Shown: in pieces, positions 15,792-22,773 of the stretch
How the letters are laid out: every line of letters starts with the position of its first letter
How positions within the stretch are numbered: the first letter of the stretch is position 1
From: Clostridia bacterium
Lineage (GTDB): Bacteria; Bacillota; Clostridia; Oscillospirales; Ruminococcaceae
Direction of reading: 5' to 3'
DNA: 34,371 nt
NCBI GenBank assembly: GCA_021152595.1
Contig: JAGKVC010000008.1
Location: forward strand, 1 to 34,371
Position numbers and translations under genes: made by a program
The notes under the pieces: generated by a model
What the model was told of the DNA's origin: nothing
Seen by the model: the letters and a program-made list of their open reading frames with translations, nothing else
Database searches by the model: none

Positions 15792-15874
15792 TCCCTCCGG
15801 AAAAATTTTTTCTGATGCATCGTTCAGCTATATCATATTGTATTTACGCCGATCTATCAAGTGATTTTTGCCGC

Positions 15875-15903
15875 TTGACAGATTGCATTCTTTGCGGTAT
15901 GAT
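15875..15903 (+). promoter_or_regulatory. promoter of the GH16 gene
   Basis: TTGACA (15875-15880), 17 bases, TATGAT (15898-15903), 22 bases before the ATG at 15925. Confidence 0.8.
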
Positions 15904-15924
15904 AACATCAAAGGGGGAATCCAT

Positions 15925-17349
15925 ATGAAAAAACAAATTGCATTGCTCTCTGCGATGCTCTTCGGACTCTGCACCGTACATACCGAAGCAGCAGCGCTGT
16001 TCTCCGCGGCGGATGCACGTACATTCTGCGGCTATCTGCTCGGCAAAAATCCGCTCGGCACGGAACAGGCAGCAGGCGCCGATCTCAATGCGGACGGAAT
16101 CCTGAATGCTGCCGATCTGACTTTACTCAAGCGGATGCTGCTCACAGATCCGGAGACGCCGCTCTGGTGTGATGAATTCGACGGCGATGCGCTCGACCGC
16201 ACCAAATGGAATTATGAACTCGGAAACTGGAAGCTCGATGCCGACGGAAACTACATTACAAACGGCTGGGGCAACAACGAGCAAGAATGCTACACCGATT
16301 CCAACGCCTCCGTGCATGACGGCATCCTGACCATTGCGGCGCGGAAGGAGCATTATACCGATCCCGTACAGGGCGAATATGAATACACCTCGGCGCGGCT
16401 CAGCTCACAGCATCTGTTCTCCGTCTGCGGCGGCAGGATCGAGGTCCGCGCGCGCTGCGATGCAGGCAAATCGCTCTGGCCTGCGATCTGGATGCTGCCC
16501 GAGGACAGCGTCTACGGCGGCTGGGCAGCCTCCGGCGAGATCGACATTATGGAGGGCTGGGGCAGTACGCCCGAAAAGCTCTGCGGCACAATCCACTTCG
16601 GCGATACATGGCCGAATAACACCTATCTCACCGGCGAATACACCTTTCCGGACGGCGATACCACCGGTAACTGGCATGTCTACGCGATCGAGTGGGAACG
16701 CGGCGAGATCCGCTGGTATGTCGATGATGTCTGTTACAGCACGCAGAAGGACTGGTTCTCCGCAAACCATGCGTACCCGGCGCCGTTCGATCAGAATTTC
16801 TATCTGATTCTCAATCTTGCGGTCGGCGGTCATTTTGACGGTGTGGACGGGATCTATGCCGATCCCTCCGTCTTTGCGGACGGCGAGCGGCATTTCGATA
16901 TCGACTATGTGCGCGTCTATGACAGCGGCACGTTTACACCGACAGAAACCGCCTCGCTGCCGCTCGAAGCCTATATCGAGGGCGCAGATGCAGCGCTGAC
17001 GAACAAGGACGGCGAAACCGTGATTTCCGTGCAGCATGCCGGCGAACTGGAATACGCCGTCATGGGGCTGATCCGCGGAAAGCAGGCGGCGGCAGGCAGG
17101 ACCTATACCCTTTCCTTTGATGCCTTCGCAGATACGCCGCGCAGCATCGTTGTCACCGCTGAGGACGCTTCCTATACACGGTATCTCAATCAGAAAATCG
17201 CCCTGACGGAAGCACCGCAGCATTTCAGCTTCGAGGTCAGCTTCCCCCGCGATCTGACCGCAGATATCAAATTCCAGCTTGGCAATATTGAAAATGCCGC
17301 CGCGCTCGGTGCGCACACCGTCACTTTGCAAAATATCACATGGGAATAA
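15925..17349 (+). CDS. secreted GH16 beta-glucanase with dockerin-like N-terminal module and C-terminal CBM-like domain
   Basis: A 474-residue protein; AAGGGGG precedes the ATG. Residues 1-22 are a signal peptide. Residues ~25-75 are dockerin-like, with one clear calcium loop (ADLNADGILNAADLTLLKRML) and a first helix lacking a full loop. The GH16 domain spans ~80-345: ASGEIDIMEGWG holds nucleophile Glu205, Asp207 and acid/base Glu210, with the extra residue (EIDIME) typical of laminarinase-type enzymes rather than lichenases. Residues ~350-474 form a beta-sandwich like CBM4/9. It probably cleaves beta-1,3- or mixed-linked glucans outside the cell. The dockerin-like module suggests attachment to a scaffoldin, though with only one good loop this is uncertain. 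Confidence 0.88.
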   Translation: MKKQIALLSAMLFGLCTVHTEAAALFSAADARTFCGYLLGKNPLGTEQAAGADLNADGILNAADLTLLKRMLLTDPETPLWCDEFDGDALDRTKWNYELGNWKLDADGNYITNGWGNNEQECYTDSNASVHDGILTIAARKEHYTDPVQGEYEYTSARLSSQHLFSVCGGRIEVRARCDAGKSLWPAIWMLPEDSVYGGWAASGEIDIMEGWGSTPEKLCGTIHFGDTWPNNTYLTGEYTFPDGDTTGNWHVYAIEWERGEIRWYVDDVCYSTQKDWFSANHAYPAPFDQNFYLILNLAVGGHFDGVDGIYADPSVFADGERHFDIDYVRVYDSGTFTPTETASLPLEAYIEGADAALTNKDGETVISVQHAGELEYAVMGLIRGKQAAAGRTYTLSFDAFADTPRSIVVTAEDASYTRYLNQKIALTEAPQHFSFEVSFPRDLTADIKFQLGNIENAAALGAHTVTLQNITWE

Positions 17350-17354
17350 TGCAA

Positions 17355-17394
17355 ACGCCCCGAAGCAATCCGCACGATGCCTCGGGGCGTATTT
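17355..17394. terminator. terminator between GH16 and the reductase gene
   Basis: ACGCCCCGA and TCGGGGCGT form a 9-bp stem with an 18-base loop, followed by ATTTGTAT on the plus strand. It lies between convergent genes and can serve both. Confidence 0.75.
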
Positions 17395-17402
17395 GTATGC
17401 AG

Positions 17403-17936
17403 TTACAGTGCGCGTCCGAGCCGGTATGCAGCCTCGGGATATTTGCCCGACCGCGTCATGGAAGGCGTGCCGCAGCCATAGCCCAGCACCATGCCCATAT
17501 CCTCAAAATTGATATAGCGCACCAGCGTTTTATAGTGCGCTTCCAGCGCATCGAATGTCCAGTCCGCAGTATTCCATGCGACTGTCAGCAGCGCCGATTT
17601 CAGATGTCTGCGGTTCAGGCTGCCGTTATAGGCACAGAATCTGTCCACGACCGCCTTGAGCTGCGCCGACATCCCGTAATAATAAAGCGGCGTCGCAAAG
17701 ACGACCATATCACAGGAAAGCAGCTTCTGCCGGATCACCGCGTTATCATCGCGCTGCACGCATTCACCCTCATAGCCGCAGGCAACACAGCCCGTACATG
17801 GATTGATTTTCAGCTTGCAGACCTCGAGCATCTCCGCCGTATGTCCGGCTTCCTCCGCGCCCTTTTTGAACTGCTCCGCAAGAATTGCCGTCGAGCCGCT
17901 GCGGTTCGGGCTCGCCATCAGAATTACAATTTTCAT
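17403..17936 (-). CDS. flavodoxin-fold NAD(P)H-dependent oxidoreductase with a four-cysteine cluster motif
   Basis: A 177-residue protein; the ATG at 17936 has GAGGTG just upstream (another ATG four codons earlier is possible). The N-terminus MKIVILMASPNRSGSTAILAE is the flavin-phosphate loop of the NADPH-dependent FMN reductase/iron-sulfur flavoprotein group. Cys47, 50, 53 and 59 form C-x2-C-x2-C-x5-C, the compact iron-sulfur motif of archaeal and clostridial iron-sulfur flavoproteins. ATPLYYYGMSAQLKAVVDR is the second flavin-binding loop. It probably reduces a small molecule such as a quinone or O2. Its promoter is flanked by two palindromes, suggesting repression by an unseen regulator. 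Confidence 0.82.
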   Translation of the reverse strand: MKIVILMASPNRSGSTAILAEQFKKGAEEAGHTAEMLEVCKLKINPCTGCVACGYEGECVQRDDNAVIRQKLLSCDMVVFATPLYYYGMSAQLKAVVDRFCAYNGSLNRRHLKSALLTVAWNTADWTFDALEAHYKTLVRYINFEDMGMVLGYGCGTPSMTRSGKYPEAAYRLGRAL

Positions 17937-17971
17937 ACTGCACCTCATTTCCGGATTGTCATTTTATATTC

Positions 17972-17984
17972 TGACATTGTGTCA
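17972..17984. promoter_or_regulatory. operator-like palindrome (start-site side) of the reductase gene
   Basis: TGACA-TTG-TGTCA, the same half-sites as at 18008-18020. It lies just after the -10 box, over the predicted start of transcription. Confidence 0.65.
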
Positions 17985-17992
17985 TTATTATG

Positions 17993-18021
17993 ATCATAGC
18001 AGATTTCTGACACCGTGTCAA
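17993..18021 (-). promoter_or_regulatory. promoter of the reductase gene
   Basis: On the minus strand TTGACA (18016-18021), 17 bases, TATGAT (17993-17998). The -35 box overlaps one TGACA-N3-TGTCA palindrome and another lies at the start site. Confidence 0.75.
18008..18020. promoter_or_regulatory. operator-like palindrome (-35 side) of the reductase gene
   Basis: TGACA-CCG-TGTCA, overlapping the -35 box. Its centre is 36 bases from that of its partner at 17972-17984. Confidence 0.65.
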
Positions 18022-18105
18022 TACATTTCCGGAAAATCAGCAGATTGCACAGCAGATACCGCTCTGATTTGTACACAGCGACAATATACAGCAGCAGCAT
18101 ACAGC

Positions 18106-18144
18106 AAAACGGCGCATCCCTTCGGATCGGGATACGCCGTTTTT
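18106..18144. terminator. terminator downstream of the LRR/dockerin gene
   Basis: AAAACGGCG-c-ATCCC and GGGAT-a-CGCCGTTTT form a 14-bp stem with one internal mismatch; T tracts exist on both strands. It lies 22 bases beyond the minus-strand stop. Confidence 0.85.
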
Positions 18145-18165
18145 GTGTCGGATTTGCGCTCAGCC

Positions 18166-21100
18166 TCAGAGGATGATTGCTTCCCAGTCAGTCGGAGAAT
18201 TGGAGAGCGTATTCTTGACGTAATACAGCAGGATGTACTGTGCATCCTCGACGGAGATTTTGCCGTCCTGATTGACGTCGCATGCGCTGAACTGCGCCTC
18301 GCTCAGACCGTGCTCCTTGCCTGCCATGATCTTGACATAGACATTCAGCGTGACCTGCGCATCATCGACGCTGACTGCGCCGTCGCCGGTTACATCGCCG
18401 GTCAGGATTGCAGAGACAGACTTGGTATCCAGCTCAGTCTCGTAGCTGCCGTTGTCATCGGTATCAACCGAAACGCCGATCTTCTCCTTTGAGATTTCGC
18501 TGATGAACGCCTCGTCCTGATCGGTCGAGAAAACGCATTCTGCGCTGATCTCCTCTCCGTTCAGTGCCGTGACGGTCACATTTTCAAGCTGATCGCTCTC
18601 AAGCACATAGCCGTCGCCGGTCTTTCTGATTGCTGCCGTATCAGCGGTGCCGCTCACCTGAACCTCAGACCATTCTGTCGGTGCGAATTCCGAAGCGGTT
18701 GCCGTCATGAACTGATACTTCACGTTTTCGCCGGAGAACTTGAGATAGCCGGAGGGTGAAATGATGAATTCATTTGCATTCTCGCACTTTGCAACGATTG
18801 TATCATTGTCCGCACACAGCATGACGCTCGGATTTTCCAGCTCTTCAAATGTCAGCAGATATGCCTTATCCGGATCATCGAGCAGATAGCTGATGCCCTT
18901 ATTCATTGTTTTATCTGCGGCATCCGTCAGACCGTGGTGCAGCATATTCTGCTCATCATCCGGGCAGATCGTATAGGTGCCGTCCGCATTGAGATTGATC
19001 TTTTTCAGCGAGCAGGCCGATTTGTAGTTATTGACAATGAGCGAATTTTTCTTGGAAAGCGCTGCTGCGCTGGTATTTGTCTCACCGACCAGACCGTTAT
19101 AGTTGATCAGGTCCAGATCAACCGCGGAAAATCCGAGCTGTGCAAATCTTTCCGGCTTGCCGGAATCCGCATCCCATGCCGGAATGATCCATTCACCGTC
19201 CGCAGTATTCAGATACATGCAGAACTGATCATCGTATTCCAGTGTCACATTATCGTAGAGCAGGATGCGTGCATCATAGGTCTTTCCGTTCTGACCAAGC
19301 ATAAACAGTGCCCTCTGCACCTCATAGCCGACAACCGCATGGCCGCAATCGTCCCCTTCGTCATCTGTCCAGAAGAATGTGACGATCGTAGGACCGTTCT
19401 CCACATTTTTAATGAGCTGGTTGATCTTGTAAGACTCCGGCGTTGCCAGTGCCTTCCACGTTTCCCACCTTACATTACTGGTATACTGGTTCAGATAATA
19501 GGAGTTGATCAGAGAAAGCATATTATCATTCGGCAGCCAGATGTCATACGGTGTCCGGCTATTCTCCTGATAATTGTACGGGCTGAAAATATCATGTGCG
19601 CTGAGGATGGACAGGCAGGCCATACCGTAGCAGGAGCCTCCCCATTTTTCATTGCGCTGCGTCTTCAGCTGCAAAATCTCATGATCCTCCAGATTCGCGG
19701 TCAGGGCATCCCAGTCAGAATCGGATACATAATACTTATTGGTGCGATAGCCGGGGAACGGACCTTTGGAATTGGTAAAGTGGAAGTTATCTCTGCCCCA
19801 CTGGAACTGCACATCGGGATACAAGACCGGAGCGGTCGTGGTAGTGGTTTCCTCCGGTGTTGTTTCGGTTTCCGTGACAGTTGTGCTTTCCCCGGTAACG
19901 GTTGTCGTTTCCTCAGCGGCTGCTGCGGTGGTATCTGTTGTTGTTTCGGTCTCGGTGACCGTGGCGGCAGTGGTTGTTGTTGTGGTTGTGGTGGTCGTTG
20001 TCGTAGTAGTTGTAGTCGTCGTTGTCGTAGTGGTCGTTGTGGTAGTCGTCGTTGTCGTGGTAGTAGTTGTTGTAGTCGTCGTTGTCGTCGTTGTCGTTGT
20101 TGTCGTAGTGGTCGTTGTGGTGGTCGTTGTCGTAGTGGTCGTTGTGGTGGTCGTTGTCGTTGTCGTGGCGGTTGTGGTAGTCGTAGTAGTTGTCGCCTTA
20201 GTGGTTGTGGTTGTCGTCGTGGTAGTCGCCTTGGTGGTTGTCGTCGTAGTAGTCGCCTTGGCGGTTGTGGTTGTCGTCGTGGTCGTCGCCTTGGCGGTTG
20301 TGGTAGTTGAAGTGGTCGTCGCCTTGGTGGTTGTGGTAACAGGTGCCGTTGCCTTGGAAGTCGTTGCGGAAGTGCCTGTCTGGGAAGTCGAGGTGGTCGG
20401 CTTCAAAGTCGGGTATGTCATCTTGGAGATGTACGTCGTGAAAGAAGTGCTGGTCGTGGTGCCGGTTGTGGAAGTCGCAGTTGTCACAGTGGTTTCCGGA
20501 TCCGTGATAACCACGCCGTCGAGCGCCTCAAACGTATAGCCGTACTTATTCGCATATTCCTCAGCAGTGGAGCCTGCAAAGCCGCGGATCACACCGTGAT
20601 ACATATTGCGGTAGGAACCGGTCTCCGGATCCTTTCCGTATTCATTGCAAATCGTATCCCGGGAATCTTTGATCTCGCAGCGCGGATTCAGAATTGCAAT
20701 CATCTTCAAATTCGTGCTTTTATTGAACGCATTGGTATCAATGGATTGCAGAGTTGCCGGAAGGATATACTCCTCCATCTGCTCGCAGCCTTCAAATGCA
20801 TACGAATCAATCTCCTCCAGATGGGAAGGAATGCCGTTGATCACAAGATTTGTGCAGTCTCTGAACGCTTCATAAGCGATCTTCGTGACAGTGTCCGGAA
20901 TCTCAAGGTATTTCAGGTTCTTGCAGCTGACGCAGCAGCCCCACGGAATCTCCTTGAGTTCCTGCGGCAGCTTCAGCTCGACCAGATTATCGCAGCTTCC
21001 GACCGACGAAATGGTCTCGCCGTGATATGCGGAATAATCCAGACTGACAAGAGACTGCATATCATAGAACGTACCGTCCTCGATCTCCTCAACCGTTGCC

Positions 21101-22773
21101 GGAATTTTCATAAAACCGATATAGCGGTTCTCACGGAAGCAGTACTGACCGATCTTTTTGACGCTTTCCGGAATCTCAAAGACGCAGACCGTTTTTGCAG
21201 GCGGTACGAACAGCAGCTCGCTCATATCCTTGCTGTAAACGACACCGTCCACAGAGCAGTATACCGGATTGTCCGGATCAACATTGACCTCTTTCAGATT
21301 TGCATTATTGTAGAAATACTTGAAATCAATAAACTCAGTTGTTTTCGGGATATTGAGAATCTGAATCGTCTGACCGGGGGCATTTGTGCCGAGACGGATT
21401 TCCTTGACCGGCTTGCCCTCATAGGTTTCCGGAATCGAAAGCGATTCCACATAGGCAACCGGCTCCTTGATCTGGGTAACGAGCGCAAAATCGTCCTTGA
21501 TCAGGCAGCTGATGCAGTCCAGCGGATCCGGCAGCGTGTAATGAAGCTGCTCCAGCGGCTTGCCGTCCTCCAGCGCAATGAACGGGTGTCCCGTTGCCTT
21601 GCAGTATTCCTCTGCTGTGGAGCCGGACAGTCCGCAGACCTCGATATCTCTGCGCATATCGCCGTACTGATAGCGCATCTCGCATTCCGGATTCAGGATC
21701 GTGACGCGCTTGAGCATATTGCACTCCGTCAGGGCTCTCGGATCGAAGAGCGTCGCCGTATCGAGCAGGAGAACCTCTGTCAGCTTCTTGAAATCCTTAT
21801 AGGGCGCCTTTCCGTACTGACCGAGCAGCCCGTTGACGATTTCAAAATACTCCGTATCATATCTGCCGTAGTAGATGGATTCTGTCCAATCCTTGTCTTT
21901 GTCGCTCATATTCTTCGGCCAGCTGATATTCTCCGGCTTCAGTTCAAAGCAGCGTGCAAAGAGCTGATTGCTGAGCTGTCCCACAAAGGAAACCGTCTTT
22001 GGATACTGCGGCAGCTTCGCGCTTTTCAGCGAATAGCAATCGGAGAACTGCGCACCTTCTATATAGGAGATTTTCTCCGGCAGCTCGATACTGGCAAGGC
22101 TTTCGCAGAAATTGAAGGTGCCGTCACGGAGTCTGTCCAGATCATCCGGCAGTCTGACTGATTCCAGATTGATGCATTTGTTGAATGCATTTTCTCTGAT
22201 CTGAACACCGTCCGGAATATAAACGGAATGCAGCGTCGTACAATTCCGGAATGCACCCGGACCGATCCAGGTCACCTTTCTGCCCTCGATCTCCTCCGGA
22301 ATCACGAGGTCATAATCCAGACCGTCGGTATAGCCGGTGATCTGGACGCATTCGGTCGTGCTGTCATCTTTCGCGCTATAGACACTATAAACCGAATACA
22401 GGACGCCGTGATAATTCGGCTCAGTGGATTCCGTCTTCGCGGTTGTCTCAAAGGTGACGGTGGTTCTTGCGGTGGTGGAGGTCGTTTCCTCTGTCGGGGA
22501 ATAATATGTGGTATTCTCCCACCAGCCGGTTGTCCGCACATACCACCAGTCGGTGCTTGTGCTGTCGTAGTAGTCGGTGACCACCGGCATAACCGTGACA
22601 GGCGCGGTTGCTTTGGTCGTGCTGACCGTTGTGGTTGTGGGCTTCGCAGTGGTCGAAGATGTTGCGGTGGTAGTCCCTGTTGTTGTGGTAACGGTTGTAG
22701 TGGTTGTTGTCAGTGCCGCAGGGACTTCACCGAGCGTCTCGAAATCTTCATCATAATATCGGCATATTTCCAT
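18166..22773 (-). CDS. C-terminal part of a frameshifted giant protein: Thr-rich linker, BspA-type LRR, poly-Thr, cysteine peptidase, dockerin
   Basis: Read from the ATG at 22773 this is 1535 residues, but that ATG has no ribosome site or signal peptide and the frame continues the gene at 22710-24860 after a one-base shift near 22752-22758. Order of parts (numbered from this ATG): Thr-rich linker ~22-125; BspA-type leucine-rich repeats ~130-750; a Thr-rich linker ~755-980 with a long nearly pure Thr run; a papain-like/C39-like peptidase with Cys1048 in GGSCYGMA, His1145 in CGHAVVGYE and Asp1174-Asn1175 in LLYDNV; a beta-rich region; and a C-terminal dockerin ~1455-1530 with two calcium loops (DVTGDGAVSVDDAQ and DVNQDGKISVEDAQ). 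The dockerin would fix it to a scaffoldin; the LRR may bind protein or sugar partners. Confidence 0.85.
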   Translation of the reverse strand: MEICRYYDEDFETLGEVPAALTTTTTTVTTTTGTTTATSSTTAKPTTTTVSTTKATAPVTVMPVVTDYYDSTSTDWWYVRTTGWWENTTYYSPTEETTSTTARTTVTFETTAKTESTEPNYHGVLYSVYSVYSAKDDSTTECVQITGYTDGLDYDLVIPEEIEGRKVTWIGPGAFRNCTTLHSVYIPDGVQIRENAFNKCINLESVRLPDDLDRLRDGTFNFCESLASIELPEKISYIEGAQFSDCYSLKSAKLPQYPKTVSFVGQLSNQLFARCFELKPENISWPKNMSDKDKDWTESIYYGRYDTEYFEIVNGLLGQYGKAPYKDFKKLTEVLLLDTATLFDPRALTECNMLKRVTILNPECEMRYQYGDMRRDIEVCGLSGSTAEEYCKATGHPFIALEDGKPLEQLHYTLPDPLDCISCLIKDDFALVTQIKEPVAYVESLSIPETYEGKPVKEIRLGTNAPGQTIQILNIPKTTEFIDFKYFYNNANLKEVNVDPDNPVYCSVDGVVYSKDMSELLFVPPAKTVCVFEIPESVKKIGQYCFRENRYIGFMKIPATVEEIEDGTFYDMQSLVSLDYSAYHGETISSVGSCDNLVELKLPQELKEIPWGCCVSCKNLKYLEIPDTVTKIAYEAFRDCTNLVINGIPSHLEEIDSYAFEGCEQMEEYILPATLQSIDTNAFNKSTNLKMIAILNPRCEIKDSRDTICNEYGKDPETGSYRNMYHGVIRGFAGSTAEEYANKYGYTFEALDGVVITDPETTVTTATSTTGTTTSTSFTTYISKMTYPTLKPTTSTSQTGTSATTSKATAPVTTTTKATTTSTTTTAKATTTTTTTTAKATTTTTTTKATTTTTTTTTKATTTTTTTTATTTTTTTTTTTTTTTTTTTTTTTTTTTTTTTTTTTTTTTTTTTTTTTTTTTTTTTTTTTTTTTTTTAATVTETETTTDTTAAAAEETTTVTGESTTVTETETTPEETTTTTAPVLYPDVQFQWGRDNFHFTNSKGPFPGYRTNKYYVSDSDWDALTANLEDHEILQLKTQRNEKWGGSCYGMACLSILSAHDIFSPYNYQENSRTPYDIWLPNDNMLSLINSYYLNQYTSNVRWETWKALATPESYKINQLIKNVENGPTIVTFFWTDDEGDDCGHAVVGYEVQRALFMLGQNGKTYDARILLYDNVTLEYDDQFCMYLNTADGEWIIPAWDADSGKPERFAQLGFSAVDLDLINYNGLVGETNTSAAALSKKNSLIVNNYKSACSLKKINLNADGTYTICPDDEQNMLHHGLTDAADKTMNKGISYLLDDPDKAYLLTFEELENPSVMLCADNDTIVAKCENANEFIISPSGYLKFSGENVKYQFMTATASEFAPTEWSEVQVSGTADTAAIRKTGDGYVLESDQLENVTVTALNGEEISAECVFSTDQDEAFISEISKEKIGVSVDTDDNGSYETELDTKSVSAILTGDVTGDGAVSVDDAQVTLNVYVKIMAGKEHGLSEAQFSACDVNQDGKISVEDAQYILLYYVKNTLSNSPTDWEAIIL
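19826..20345 (-). repeat. (ACN)n trinucleotide tract coding poly-threonine
   Basis: On the minus strand a run of ACN codons with occasional GCN/AAG codes a Thr-rich linker. From ~19975 to ~20170 it is nearly pure threonine, and the flanks are repeats of a K-A-(T)n unit. The third codon base varies, so protein selection rather than simple DNA slippage keeps it, but the length is probably unstable. Such linkers in secreted ruminococcal proteins are flexible and often glycosylated. Confidence 0.85.

Noticed and set aside
18934..20310. Long plus-strand frame opposite the LRR/peptidase gene
   Set aside because: It mirrors the coding constraint of the minus-strand gene; it has no recognisable domain or start signal and ends in Cys/Gly/Arg-rich text from the repeat.
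19975..20345. Repeat array resembling a CRISPR
   Set aside because: The repeat unit is three bases inside a coding frame; there are no spacers or cas genes.
19766..20539. Plus-strand frame coding almost only valine
   Set aside because: It is the antisense of the ACN poly-threonine linker and has no ribosome site.
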